Of a stretch of 64,000 nucleotides of DNA, positions 29,092 to 38,450 are shown piece after piece. The position numbers and the translations under genes were made by a program. The DNA is taken from assembly GCA_004322215.1 (NCBI GenBank), contig SCSM01000045.1, positions 17,611 to 81,610 on the forward strand, given 5' to 3'. The notes beneath the pieces were generated by a model. That model was not told the origin of the DNA, did not search any database, and saw only the letters and a program-made list of their open reading frames with translations. The stretch comes from Bacteroidota bacterium. GTDB taxonomy: Bacteria > Bacteroidota > Ignavibacteria > Kapaibacteriales > UBA2268. Numbering within the stretch: position 1 is the stretch's first letter; every line of letters begins with the position of its first letter.

Positions 29092-29958
29092 TTACTCCAC
29101 CAAGCCCTTCAGCTTTGACCAGAGCCCTTCGAAGCACTCCTCGAATTCCTGTGGGAATTTTTCTGTTGGCATTGCTTTTTTAATGTCGCCTTTTTCGGGA
29201 ACACAGCTGTCGAATACCTCGATTGATATTCCCTTATGCTCGATAACCGTTTTTGCCTGCTTTGCCTCTTTCAGAAACTTTTTCGATTCGGGTGTCAGGT
29301 AAACATCTCTCATAGTTTTTGCTTTGTTCATTACGACACCGATTTTTGCAGGTGGCAAGGGCTGTATACGGCGGCTCAATCCCTCGAGCATTTCATTAAT
29401 ATCCGTAGAGGCAAATATATCGGGATTCACGGGAATTATAATCAAATCGGAATTGCTCAGCACCGAGTGAGTGAGTGCATTGAAATAAGCCGGACAGTCG
29501 AAAAACACGTAATCATAATCAAAATTAGTTGTTCGCTCCAATTTATTTAAAAATATTTTTATAAAGTTTTTAATTCTGTCCCTGTTGCTCAAATCCGATT
29601 CGAGCCAGTACATTTCATCGCTCGATGGAATAAAATGCAGTTTCTCGCTCATCTTATAAATCATCGTTGCATTGATTGGGAAATCGAAGAAATTACCTTT
29701 TCCGTATTCGAATGCTTTCAGTGCATCGAGGAATGTTCTTTTGTTCTTTATATGCTGAAGATACCAGCTTTCGAATTCCTTGTTGAATCTTCCTTTGGCT
29801 TCATCGAAATGTACATCGAGAGTCAGGTTCATTTGGGAATCGATATCTACTACAAGCACTTTTTTCTGATATTTAATTGCTACAAATTTTGCTAAGAGCC
29901 ATATTATTGTGGTTTTACCGACACCACCCTTGAAATTGATAGCTGAGATTATCTTCAT
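29092..29958 (-). CDS. ParA/MinD-like P-loop ATPase
   Basis: From the ATG at 29958, preceded by GAGG, the product has 288 residues. It begins with the deviant Walker A INFKGGVGKTT and continues KVLVVDIDSQMNLT and YVFFDCPAYFN (Walker A' and B). Such ATPases position plasmids, chromosomes or protein assemblies by forming ATP-dependent dimers on DNA or membranes. No ParB gene or obvious parS array lies nearby, so a solitary positioning role or an Soj-like orphan is possible. It is convergent with the frameshifted T9SS gene. Confidence 0.88.
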   Translation of the reverse strand: MKIISAINFKGGVGKTTIIWLLAKFVAIKYQKKVLVVDIDSQMNLTLDVHFDEAKGRFNKEFESWYLQHIKNKRTFLDALKAFEYGKGNFFDFPINATMIYKMSEKLHFIPSSDEMYWLESDLSNRDRIKNFIKIFLNKLERTTNFDYDYVFFDCPAYFNALTHSVLSNSDLIIIPVNPDIFASTDINEMLEGLSRRIQPLPPAKIGVVMNKAKTMRDVYLTPESKKFLKEAKQAKTVIEHKGISIEVFDSCVPEKGDIKKAMPTEKFPQEFEECFEGLWSKLKGLVE

Positions 29959-30049
29959 TTTATAATCCTCGAAGATGAATAATAACAATCAAAAATTTAA
30001 TATTGTAAAACCAAGACTTTTTCGCTTTGTGGATTTTAATTTTAAATAA

Positions 30050-30094
30050 AAGGGAATTTTTCCCTTAAATGTGGGACACAAAATATTGTGTCCC
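30050..30094. terminator. Two adjacent hairpins downstream of asnA
   Basis: AAGGGAA / TTCCCTT (30050-30056 and 30060-30066, three-base loop) is followed by GGGACACAA / TTGTGTCCC (30073-30081 and 30086-30094, four-base loop). They lie 3' of the minus-strand asnA gene and could end its transcript. The second hairpin shares its core with the palindrome at 28103. Confidence 0.5.
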
Positions 30095-30141
30095 TATAGT
30101 TCCACAATCAATTAATTATTTTTAAAATTCTAACTTTACTG

Positions 30142-31269
30142 TTATTCCAGAACATGTATATTTTTCTCTTTACAAATCCTTTTCAGCTCATCGGGCCATA
30201 CGGTTACCGTAACTTCGCCAAGGTGTGCCTTACGAAGAAGAAGCATTTGCACACGTCCCTGTCCGATACCACCACCGACACTCAACGGAATCTCATCGTT
30301 CATTATAGCTTTATGATACGGCAATTCAAGATAATGGCTCAAGCCCGCTATTTCGAGTTGTTTCACCAATGTTTCTTTGATAACGCGAATTCCCATCGAT
30401 GAAAGTTCATGGCGGCGTTTAGTAATGTGATTCCATACTAAAATGTCCCCGTTCAATCCGTAGGTTTCTTTTCCACTTTCTTTCGATGTGTCTGTCACCC
30501 AGTCATCATAGTCTGCGGCACGCATCTCATGAGGATAACCGTCTTTCAATACAGAACCGATTCCAATAATAAACACAGCGGGATATTTCTGAAGAATCTG
30601 TGTTTCTCTTTGCTTACGCGGTAAATCGGGAAATATTTCGAGGATTTCTTCAGCATGAATAAATTTTAGTTCTTTTGGTAAATTTGGAACTTTCGGGTTT
30701 TTTAGTTGAGGAAACATTCCCTGTATATATTCTTCTGCACCGGTAATCACTTTCCAGATTTTTGTTACAATTTCTTTTAAGAATGCGAGGTTTCGCTGTT
30801 CCATTGTCATAACACGTTCCCAATCCCACTGGTCAACATATGAACTGTGGTCATGGTCGAGGAAATAATCCTTGCGGACAGCACGCATATCCGTGTTTAT
30901 GCCTTCCCCGACTTTGCAGTCGAACTGCTTCAGCGCAGGGCGTTTCCATTTTGTTGCTGCCTGGACAACTTGTGCATTGAGACGTGGATTGATTCCAAGC
31001 CCGCATGGAAATTCGACAGGTGTGCGAGAACCATCACGGTCAAGATTGTCGTTCACTCCACTTTCCCTCGTTACTATAAGCGGCACCTGAACCATGAACA
31101 GATTAAGTTCTTTGCATAAATTCTTTTCTATGTAGTCTTTCACTGCATAGATTGCTTTTTGTGTGTCTTTCTTGTTCAAAATTGATTGATAATCATTCGG
31201 GAGAATTTTCTCCACTTCGGGATAAGTGCTTATTCCCGGACCAGCTAAATCTGCTTTCTTGTCTGACAT
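30142..31269 (-). CDS. asnA: Aspartate-ammonia ligase (AsnA-type asparagine synthetase)
   Basis: The product has 375 residues from the ATG at 31269, which has GGAG upstream; an earlier ATG at 31284 would add five residues. AsnA makes asparagine from aspartate, ammonia and ATP and is related to class II aminoacyl-tRNA synthetases. Family segments include VQVPLIVTRESGVNDNLDR, VEFPCGLGINPRLNAQVVQ, DHDHSSYVDQWDWE and the motif 3-like SVGGGIGQGRVQMLLL. The family is typically 330-350 residues, so this one is slightly long. It appears monocistronic, with 285 AT-rich bases upstream. Confidence 0.94.
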   Translation of the reverse strand: MSDKKADLAGPGISTYPEVEKILPNDYQSILNKKDTQKAIYAVKDYIEKNLCKELNLFMVQVPLIVTRESGVNDNLDRDGSRTPVEFPCGLGINPRLNAQVVQAATKWKRPALKQFDCKVGEGINTDMRAVRKDYFLDHDHSSYVDQWDWERVMTMEQRNLAFLKEIVTKIWKVITGAEEYIQGMFPQLKNPKVPNLPKELKFIHAEEILEIFPDLPRKQRETQILQKYPAVFIIGIGSVLKDGYPHEMRAADYDDWVTDTSKESGKETYGLNGDILVWNHITKRRHELSSMGIRVIKETLVKQLEIAGLSHYLELPYHKAIMNDEIPLSVGGGIGQGRVQMLLLRKAHLGEVTVTVWPDELKRICKEKNIHVLE

Positions 31270-31569
31270 AATTACAAACTCCAATAAATTATAACTATTT
31301 TTTAATTAAAGATTAAAATATATTTATTACGAATCTTACATTTTAAGAAAAGTTTTCCACATTTACAACAAGTAATTTACAGAATCGTGTTGTATTCGGT
31401 AATATTCTGTGATTTATGTTAAAATAAATATTTTCTGTATTTAAAATTAATTTTTTATATAACGAAATAATATATTAGTTATATTAAATATCAGATATTT
31501 ATTTGATTGATTATTTAATGAGTCCAAACACAACAATACAAATAGAAAAGATAAGGTGAATTTAAAATA

Positions 31570-31863
31570 ATGAAGTCAAATTCAAAAACAATATCTGAAT
31601 TAATGGATGAGGAATTATTAAGAGAATCGTCTATTACTTCGAATTTTCGATTGGGAAAAGAACTTTACGAAAGTAAAAATGTAGAAATAACCGAATTTAC
31701 AGGTGCAAAAGTATCTGCTATTGTTCATGGAGGAACGAGTAGGAAAGTCGAATTAATCCTGAATAAAGATTTCCTAAACTGGAAATGCACATGCCGACTG
31801 AATCAGGATAAATACTGCAAACACACTGTCGCTGTTGGTTTGGAGATAATAAACAAGAAATAA
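31570..31863 (+). CDS. Stand-alone SWIM zinc-finger protein
   Basis: The 97-residue protein ends in a SWIM domain: CTCRLNQDKYCKH gives the CxC-x7-CxH ligand set, preceded by the usual two beta strands (VELILNKDFLNWK). SWIM domains bind zinc and usually sit within SNF2 ATPases or transposases, where they contact DNA or protein. Here the gene ends soon after the finger, so no catalytic part is fused. It faces the PcrA helicase gene tail to tail with only six bases between. Confidence 0.8.
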   Translation: MKSNSKTISELMDEELLRESSITSNFRLGKELYESKNVEITEFTGAKVSAIVHGGTSRKVELILNKDFLNWKCTCRLNQDKYCKHTVAVGLEIINKK

Positions 31864-31869
31864 TTTAAA

Positions 31870-34107
31870 TCATGCTTTTTCCAGCTTTGCAAATTGCATC
31901 ATCAGCACTTTTTTCCCTACAGAATTGAAATTAACCACTGCTTTTGCATTATTTCCCGTACCGACCATTGCCATGATTTTCCCTTTGCCGAAATGGGAAT
32001 GATTGACCCAGTCTCCGGGCTTGAATTTAATGACGAATTCGTCCCTATTTTCGGAAATTTCTTTTTTTGGCTTAAAACTTATCGCTGGATATTGTTTTTT
32101 AATATCATTTTTGTAAGGTTGATATGACAAAACATTATGCGGTTTTTGTGAATATTCAAGATACTTTTGGTCAATTTCATTGATGAATTTCGAGGGAGAA
32201 GAAGTCGAATAGGAACCGAATCTCATCCTGTTTCTTGCATAAGTGAGAAAAAGTAGTTTTTCAGCTCTCGTTATTCCGACATAAAACAATCTTCTTTCCT
32301 CTTCTTCCTCCTCGAAATGGCTGTCAGCCCTGAGCAATGGTATTAATCCATGCTCCAGCCCGGCAATAATCACAACGGGAAACTCCAATCCCTTCGCTGA
32401 ATGGAGAGTCATCAGCTTTACTTGTTCTTGTGAAGTGTCCTTCTGGTCGAAATCAGTAAGCAGGGATAATTGGTTCAGGTAATCCTCGAATTGTGCATCT
32501 TCATTCCTGTTGAAATAGTCAACGAAGTCAGACAGGAACTGTTGAATGTTATTCCACCTGTCGAGTGAATCTTCAGTGTTGATTTCGCGGTACATTTGCA
32601 GTATTCCGGTTTCTGAAACATATTGCTCAGCAAGTTTTCCCGGTTCAGAACTGCTGAGTCGGGAACGGAAATTCCCGATAAATTCAATAAATTTTGCTGC
32701 TGCATCTTTAGCCCTCTGCTGAAGATGTTCATTCTCATTTACACGGAGAAATGCTTCGTAAAGTGAAATATTATTTTTCTCGGCAAATGCTTTTATATAC
32801 TTCAATGAAGTTGGTCCAATCCCCCTTGGTGGTTCATTAATAACTCTTATTAATGATTCGGAATCCTTATTGTTTACTAAAAGCTTTAGATAAGCAAGAA
32901 CGTCTTTGATTTCTTTTCTTTGATAGAATGAAATTCCTCCGATGATGATGTATGGAATTTGAGCTTTCTTGAAGGCATTCTCCAAAGCAAGTGATTGAGC
33001 ATTTGTTCTATATAAAATTGCAAAATCCTTGTGAGAAAATTCTCCGTTTTTTGAATTTTCTGATACTATGTTTACTACTCTGTCTGCTTCTTCCTTGTCA
33101 TCACCCGACTCGATAACTTTAACCGATTCACCATCGATATTATCTGTCCATAAGGTTTTTGATAGTTGCTTGCGATTGTATTTTATGACAGAATCGGCAG
33201 CACCGAGAATTATTTTTGTGGAACGGTAATTCTGTTCCAATCTGACAACTTTTGCAGAAGGATAATCTTTCTGGAAATCGAGAATATTGCGTATGTCAGC
33301 TCCACGCCAACGGTAAATGCTCTGTGCATCATCACCCACGACACACAGGTTTTTGTGCTTTTGTGCAAGCATATTGATTACTATGTATTGAGCGCGGTTT
33401 GTATCCTGGTATTCATCGACGAGAATGTATTTAAACTTATTCTGGTATTTCTCAATAATCTCGTCTGAATGTTTTAATGCATTAATCATATTAATCAGCA
33501 GGTCGTCGAAATCCATCGCATTGTTTATTAAGAGTGCTTTTTGATACTCATGATAAATCACTGAAGTCTGTTTTTCGAGTTCGCTTTCAGCAGAATTTGA
33601 GTATGCTTCCACATCAATCATTTGGTTCTTTGCCCATGATATTCTCCCTCTCATGCTTTGAGGTGAGTATTTCTGCTGATTGACTCCAAGATTGTTCATA
33701 ACACTTTTGATTGAGCTCAGGGAATCTTCAGTATCATAAATTGAAAATGCACTCGTATAGCCGATATTTTGTGCCTCGTAACGAAGTAATCTTGCAAAAA
33801 TCGAATGAAATGTTCCCGCCCACACTTTATTAGCTGATTCGTGGGGAACAATTCTTGCAATTCTCTCGAGCATTTCTCTTGCGGCTTTATTCGTGAATGT
33901 AAGGGCTAAAATGTTGTAAGGATTAATTCCCTGTTCGATAAGGTATGCAATGCGATGAGTCAGGACGCGGGTTTTGCCGCTTCCTGCGCCTGCCACAATC
34001 AACAAAGGTCCGTCAACAGTTTTCACACCCTCCTGTTGCTGCTCATTTAATTTGTCAAGTAAACCCGTATCTATATCATTTGTAACTTTTACTAATTTTA
34101 ATGCCAT
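31870..34107 (-). CDS. pcrA: ATP-dependent 3'-5' DNA helicase of the PcrA/UvrD family
   Basis: This 745-residue superfamily 1A helicase has its motifs in order: Q motif (LNEQQQEGVK), I (VAGAGSGKTRVL), Ia (ILALTFTNKAAREM), II (LVDEYQDTN), III (LCVVGDDAQSIYRWRGAD), IV (RLEQNYRST), V (VKLMTLHSAKGLEF) and VI (EERRLFYVGITRAE). The carboxyl tail (WVNHSHFGKGKIMAM) is the small RNA-polymerase-binding domain seen in PcrA and UvrD. It unwinds DNA in nucleotide excision repair and helps clear replication conflicts. Length fits the family. No frameshift was seen. Confidence 0.95.
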   Translation of the reverse strand: MALKLVKVTNDIDTGLLDKLNEQQQEGVKTVDGPLLIVAGAGSGKTRVLTHRIAYLIEQGINPYNILALTFTNKAAREMLERIARIVPHESANKVWAGTFHSIFARLLRYEAQNIGYTSAFSIYDTEDSLSSIKSVMNNLGVNQQKYSPQSMRGRISWAKNQMIDVEAYSNSAESELEKQTSVIYHEYQKALLINNAMDFDDLLINMINALKHSDEIIEKYQNKFKYILVDEYQDTNRAQYIVINMLAQKHKNLCVVGDDAQSIYRWRGADIRNILDFQKDYPSAKVVRLEQNYRSTKIILGAADSVIKYNRKQLSKTLWTDNIDGESVKVIESGDDKEEADRVVNIVSENSKNGEFSHKDFAILYRTNAQSLALENAFKKAQIPYIIIGGISFYQRKEIKDVLAYLKLLVNNKDSESLIRVINEPPRGIGPTSLKYIKAFAEKNNISLYEAFLRVNENEHLQQRAKDAAAKFIEFIGNFRSRLSSSEPGKLAEQYVSETGILQMYREINTEDSLDRWNNIQQFLSDFVDYFNRNEDAQFEDYLNQLSLLTDFDQKDTSQEQVKLMTLHSAKGLEFPVVIIAGLEHGLIPLLRADSHFEEEEEERRLFYVGITRAEKLLFLTYARNRMRFGSYSTSSPSKFINEIDQKYLEYSQKPHNVLSYQPYKNDIKKQYPAISFKPKKEISENRDEFVIKFKPGDWVNHSHFGKGKIMAMVGTGNNAKAVVNFNSVGKKVLMMQFAKLEKA

Positions 34108-34277
34108 GTTTATATTATTTAAATTGTATTCTGAAACTTAGCAATTTAAGAATTATTATTTTAACGATTAGCGTCTTTATAGATAATGCCATGCTGAAAC
34201 CGGTTCGGCATCCGATTGGGATATTTAAAAAAGATTTTTAAAGCACTACAAGACGACATTCTAAATAAAATAAATAA

Positions 34278-34910
34278 ATGAAAAATTTCAATTTAAAAGC
34301 AGAAAATATTACTAAATCATTCAGCAGAAATAAAACAATTATTTCTAATATAAATCTCGATTTGACAAATGGGAAAATTATTGGTGTTGCAGGTCCGAAC
34401 GGCTCAGGTAAAACCACATTCCTGAAAATTCTTTGTTGTATATTAATCCCGACTAAAGGAATTGTTGAATTAAAAATTGATGGTTCAATTATAAAAACAG
34501 AAAATTATTTCGAGCATCTCGGCTATGTCGCTCCATATCTTAATCTTTATGATGAATTTACTCCGATTGAGCATATAAAAATAATGTCTGGATTGACAGG
34601 TACTATGTTTGATAATAAAAAAGCAATTGAACTTCTCGAAATGTTCAATCTGCACAAGAAAAAAGATGATGTCATCAGAACATTCTCATCGGGAATGAAA
34701 CAGAGAATGAAATACATACTCGCAATTCAAAGAGACATTGAAATATTAATGTTCGACGAGCCAATGACCAATCTCGATTCCGCTGGTGTGGAATCCGTTC
34801 ACGAAATAATCAAAAGCCGAACATCGTCGGGGGCTGGCGTGATAATTGCTACTAATGACGAGAGGGATAAACTCCTTTGTCATGAAGTAATTGATGTATC
34901 ACAAAAGTAA
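34278..34910 (+). CDS. CcmA-like ABC ATPase with altered Q- and H-loops
   Basis: The 210-residue ATPase has Walker A GPNGSGKTT, signature FSSGMKQRM and Walker B ILMFDEPMTNLD. The Q-loop region reads GYVAPYLNLYDEF, with no Gln in the normal place, and the switch region reads VIIATNDERD, with Asn where the catalytic His is usual. No permease gene is adjacent. The sequence is closest to short ATPases of the CcmA/ABC-2 type, found with similar changes in Bacteroidota relatives. It may serve a distant permease. It is five bases from the transglycosylase gene. Confidence 0.85.
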   Translation: MKNFNLKAENITKSFSRNKTIISNINLDLTNGKIIGVAGPNGSGKTTFLKILCCILIPTKGIVELKIDGSIIKTENYFEHLGYVAPYLNLYDEFTPIEHIKIMSGLTGTMFDNKKAIELLEMFNLHKKKDDVIRTFSSGMKQRMKYILAIQRDIEILMFDEPMTNLDSAGVESVHEIIKSRTSSGAGVIIATNDERDKLLCHEVIDVSQK

Positions 34911-34915
34911 TTAAC

Positions 34916-35785
34916 ATGAAAAAATTTGTATTATCAATAACGATAGTATCGTTTGTATTTTCATTCTCAGTTCTCCAAGCACAGAACTTTTTCACTTATT
35001 TGTCATCGCTGAAACTGCCGAATCAACTTGAATTTTGCGGTGAAAAAATCCCGCTCGATATTCCCGAAGTGAAGGAACGTGCAGAGCGTGAATTTTATTT
35101 ATTGATGCAGCAACCGGGACAAATAATACTTTACATAAAGCGTTCGGGAAGATATTTCCCAATTTTCGAGAAAATCATTAAAGAGAAAAATCTACCTGAT
35201 GATTTGAAATACTTATCGGTAGTAGAAAGTGCATTGTATATGTCACGTTCATCGAAAGGTGCTGTGGGGCTCTGGCAATTCATGCCGGGTACAGCACGTA
35301 GTTATGGATTGCAGGTTGACGATTACGTTGATGAAAGACGTCATCCCGAAAAAAGTACGGAAGCAGCACTCGAATACCTGAAAGACGGTTACAAACAGCA
35401 CAAGTCCTGGATTTTATCTGCTGCCGGATATAATATGGGCAATACGAATGTCGCTTCGCATCTCGATTTCCAGAACGGCAACAGCTTTTTCGATTTATTT
35501 CTGAACGAGGAAACTTCGAGATATATTCTGAGAATTGTAGTAATAAAGGAGATAATGTCCAATACCGATAAATACGGTTTCAAGATTGCACAAAGTGAAA
35601 AGTACAAGCCGGATAATATAAAATATATCGAATGTAACGAAGAAATTCCAAACCTCTCGAAATGGGCATCAGACCAGGGAACAACATACAAAGACGTGAA
35701 AATTCTCAATCCCTGGCTCCTCGACAAGAAGCTCCCGAAGCCCTCCAAAGGAGATTCGTATAAGATAGCCGTACCTGGAAAATAA
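34916..35785 (+). CDS. Secreted lytic transglycosylase (MltD/Slt family)
   Basis: The 289-residue protein has a signal peptide and a family 1 lytic transglycosylase domain. The catalytic Glu lies in LSVVESALYMSRSSKGAVG, followed by GLWQFMPGTARSYG and AAGYNMGNTNV. It cuts peptidoglycan between N-acetylmuramic acid and N-acetylglucosamine, making 1,6-anhydro ends, the substrate type recycled by AnmK (21380). The end (KILNPWLLDKKLPKPSKG) resembles the start of a LysM unit but is too short to be complete. It may be co-transcribed with the preceding ABC ATPase. Confidence 0.9.
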   Translation: MKKFVLSITIVSFVFSFSVLQAQNFFTYLSSLKLPNQLEFCGEKIPLDIPEVKERAEREFYLLMQQPGQIILYIKRSGRYFPIFEKIIKEKNLPDDLKYLSVVESALYMSRSSKGAVGLWQFMPGTARSYGLQVDDYVDERRHPEKSTEAALEYLKDGYKQHKSWILSAAGYNMGNTNVASHLDFQNGNSFFDLFLNEETSRYILRIVVIKEIMSNTDKYGFKIAQSEKYKPDNIKYIECNEEIPNLSKWASDQGTTYKDVKILNPWLLDKKLPKPSKGDSYKIAVPGK

Positions 35786-35786
35786 A

Positions 35787-35814
35787 AAAACCTAAGAGTA
35801 TAAACTTAGGTTTT
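35787..35814. terminator. Bidirectional terminator between convergent genes
   Basis: AAAACCTAAG (35787-35796) pairs with CTTAGGTTTT (35805-35814) over 10 bases around an eight-base loop, with A and T tracts on each side. It can serve as an intrinsic terminator for both the transglycosylase (+) and the YCF48-like gene (-). Confidence 0.8.
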
Positions 35815-35838
35815 AATAAATTAATTATCTAAAATATA

Positions 35839-36813
35839 TTATTTAAGTTTCTTCCTCCATATCTCGTGGAACCCTCCTATTTCCCCATCAATATATTCAG
35901 TAAATAAATATTCTCCGTTTCCCGCAAGCATAAATGTCGGAAATTTCTCAGAACTGAAATCAAGTGCAATGGATTTGTTATATATTGATGACTTGCCAAC
36001 CCCAAAGTGGCTCCATCCCGCTACAACATAAAGGTTTTCATTGTCAATATAAATATTCCATATATGTTCAGAGAAATTCTTTTTGAACCACTCCCAGGTT
36101 ATACCTCCATCTGATGATTTAATTATCATTCCGTCATTACCTACAATCCATATATCATCATTCTTAAAAAGGATATTATTAATATCCTCACCATTGATGT
36201 TTGTCAGTATTTTCCAGGATAAACCGCCATCGAACGTTTTGTAAATCCTGGAATCTTTATTTTTTACATTTTTATTAGCTACCTTTACATATAAGGGGCA
36301 GCACAAGATATATCCTTCTTCACTGTTTTTCATCTTTATTTTTTTCAATTTAAAACCTTGCGTAAAAAAGATTGAATCCCAGGTTTTGCCTCCATTACTT
36401 GTCCGAAATACAACACCATTATCCGAACCGGCTAATCCTGTATTATTATCAATGAAGCTGATTGCTTTTAAATCATATTTTGAATCAATTGCAAAATCAA
36501 AGTATTTATTTTCTTTTGAATCGTATTTGATAATTGTTCCTTTATGACCGCAAATCCAGATGTTCGACTCATCAATAAAGCTGATACCCCACAACTGTGC
36601 ATCTGTTCCGATATAGACTTCCTCCCACGTCTGACCGGTATCTTTCGATATAAAAAAGAAACCATTATTTCCTGCTCCTGTTATTATATTTTTCCCATAA
36701 GTTTCAAGTGCCCATAAAGGTGCAGGTCCATCAGAATGATACACAAGCTCCCAATTATTTTGTGCAAAAAGTAATGAGCAATTTATTAACAATATAAAAA
36801 GTAATTTTTTCAT
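35839..36813 (-). CDS. Secreted YCF48-like beta-propeller protein
   Basis: From the ATG at 36813, which has GAGGGAG about eight bases upstream, the product has 324 residues and a signal peptide (MKKLLFILLINCSLLFAQ). It holds about six YCF48/BNR-like blades, with recurring forms such as ISKDTGQTWEEV, FRTSNGGKTWDSI, IYKTFDGGLSWKI and IKSSDGGITWEWF. No T9SS domain is present. It lies 11 bases after the anti-sigma-like gene and is probably co-transcribed with it and the ECF sigma factor, so it may be part of the same envelope-sensing system. Confidence 0.85.
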   Translation of the reverse strand: MKKLLFILLINCSLLFAQNNWELVYHSDGPAPLWALETYGKNIITGAGNNGFFFISKDTGQTWEEVYIGTDAQLWGISFIDESNIWICGHKGTIIKYDSKENKYFDFAIDSKYDLKAISFIDNNTGLAGSDNGVVFRTSNGGKTWDSIFFTQGFKLKKIKMKNSEEGYILCCPLYVKVANKNVKNKDSRIYKTFDGGLSWKILTNINGEDINNILFKNDDIWIVGNDGMIIKSSDGGITWEWFKKNFSEHIWNIYIDNENLYVVAGWSHFGVGKSSIYNKSIALDFSSEKFPTFMLAGNGEYLFTEYIDGEIGGFHEIWRKKLK

Positions 36814-36824
36814 TTTCGTCTCCC

Positions 36825-38450
36825 TCAATTAACAATAATTCTTTGTGTTGCCATTTCGCCCTGAGTTGTCTTTATTGATAATATATATATTCCCGAACTT
36901 ACATCGCTGATATCAATTTGAATTTTATGTTTGCCGGCTTCTAATGTTTTTTTCTTTACAAGATTACCTACAAAGTTCCCGGAAAAGTCGTGAATATCTA
37001 TCGTTATCTCCCGGTCTTCTGTCAAATTGAATGTTACATTAGATACATTATATGTTGGATTCGGATATATTTTTTCTATAGTTACAGCACCGGAACTTAT
37101 TTTGCAGACATCCAAATATGACTTTCCCCTTATTTCTTCGCATGCTTGAGCAGCAGTAAGTACACCGTTCTTAATTTTTTGTATTACTTCCATCTCATTT
37201 TTTAATGGAATGCTGTACCTTTCCGATAATCTGCTAATTAATTCATCTGTAGGGACAAACCAAAATACTATCCTCTCGATGAGTTTTGATTTTTCAAATT
37301 TTATCTCGAGTGGTATTAATTCAGCAAAACTAATATTTGTCCAATTCGTTCTAACTGTAAATATCGGACTTTCATATAAAATATCTTGTACTTTTCTTTC
37401 TATGGGGTTGTATTTAAAAGCGTAAGCAACAGGATAAATCTTGGAATATGATTCCTTGCTCCAGCCAGTATAATTGACCAACTCTTTTTTGAATCCTATA
37501 TTTGATTTTTCTTTGAGTTCTTCAATTTGTTCCTGTGTTAAACCCAGTATCTTCGGTTCACGAGACCAAATACAAACCATCCTCGATAGTGTCACTTCCT
37601 TCCCGTCTATTATTTCAGTTACAATCGAATCATCCATAGTATATCCTTGCAATTCATAAATTTCATCCCGGGCAGGATTATACTGGTAATTCAAATCAAA
37701 TGAATAATGTCTTCTTACAAGAAAATTCTCACCTGTAGTCGGATATCCTGTCTTGAAATACGGATATACTTTATAGCTGTAATGATAGCCGTTGTCATTT
37801 CTGAAAGGAATAGGATGAATCCTGTTGAATTCTTCTGTATTAAATTCCAATTTATCATCATTACAGGTTATACCGATATTTTTCAATTCATCATTGGTTA
37901 ATTCTAATATCGTAACTCCGGGTATGGCGTCTCCGCTTGTTGTTATTTTAAGTTTTGCAGGTTCGAGTAAGTCAATTCCATCTTTGTAAACTATTTTTAC
38001 CTCAAAACCAGAAGAGTTGCTAAGAACCTTATCGAAAGGCCTCCTGATTTCACCATTCTCATCAACTTTTGTTATGTATTGATTTGATCGCTCCTCATTC
38101 AAATTTTGTTCCCCTTCATTTAATTCTGTCGAAGAACTTTTTAACTCGTTCATTGAATAAAATTGTGGTGAATTATTTTCATTCTTCATCTCAACTTTTT
38201 CTGATGTTGCACTACCGGTAAATTTCTTACTCTCATTTGTTGTGTTACCTGTTTGAACAGAAGAATTAATCACCAGGTATGCTACAATCGAAATAATTAA
38301 AGTAGTCATAATTAATAGTCCTTTGAATTTTGTTACATTTTTTGGTTTTTTTCTGTTGAACAATGCAGTTAAATCTTCCTCTGAATAAGGCAATGAGCCG
38401 TCAATCAGCAGTTTTGCTTTTTTAAAATAATTATCAAGCTCTTTCTTCAT
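36825..38450 (-). CDS. Anti-sigma-like membrane protein ending in a T9SS sorting domain
   Basis: The ATG at 38450, with GGGGA upstream, gives 541 residues. A short cytoplasmic head (about residues 1-45: LDNYFKKAKLLIDGSLPYSE) leads to a single helix near residues 46-63 (GLLIMTTLIISIVAYLVI), as in anti-sigma factors. A long extracytoplasmic part follows, with segments such as LTNDELKNIGI and LTQEQIEELKEKS, then a T9SS type-A sorting domain over the last 80 residues (IYPNPTYNVSNVTF, IDIHDFSGNFVGNL and SSGIYILSIKTTQG). It overlaps the ECF sigma gene by 17 bases. A T9SS domain on a protein with a cytoplasmic head is unexpected. Its role as a sensor is inference. Confidence 0.78.
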   Translation of the reverse strand: MKKELDNYFKKAKLLIDGSLPYSEEDLTALFNRKKPKNVTKFKGLLIMTTLIISIVAYLVINSSVQTGNTTNESKKFTGSATSEKVEMKNENNSPQFYSMNELKSSSTELNEGEQNLNEERSNQYITKVDENGEIRRPFDKVLSNSSGFEVKIVYKDGIDLLEPAKLKITTSGDAIPGVTILELTNDELKNIGITCNDDKLEFNTEEFNRIHPIPFRNDNGYHYSYKVYPYFKTGYPTTGENFLVRRHYSFDLNYQYNPARDEIYELQGYTMDDSIVTEIIDGKEVTLSRMVCIWSREPKILGLTQEQIEELKEKSNIGFKKELVNYTGWSKESYSKIYPVAYAFKYNPIERKVQDILYESPIFTVRTNWTNISFAELIPLEIKFEKSKLIERIVFWFVPTDELISRLSERYSIPLKNEMEVIQKIKNGVLTAAQACEEIRGKSYLDVCKISSGAVTIEKIYPNPTYNVSNVTFNLTEDREITIDIHDFSGNFVGNLVKKKTLEAGKHKIQIDISDVSSGIYILSIKTTQGEMATQRIIVN

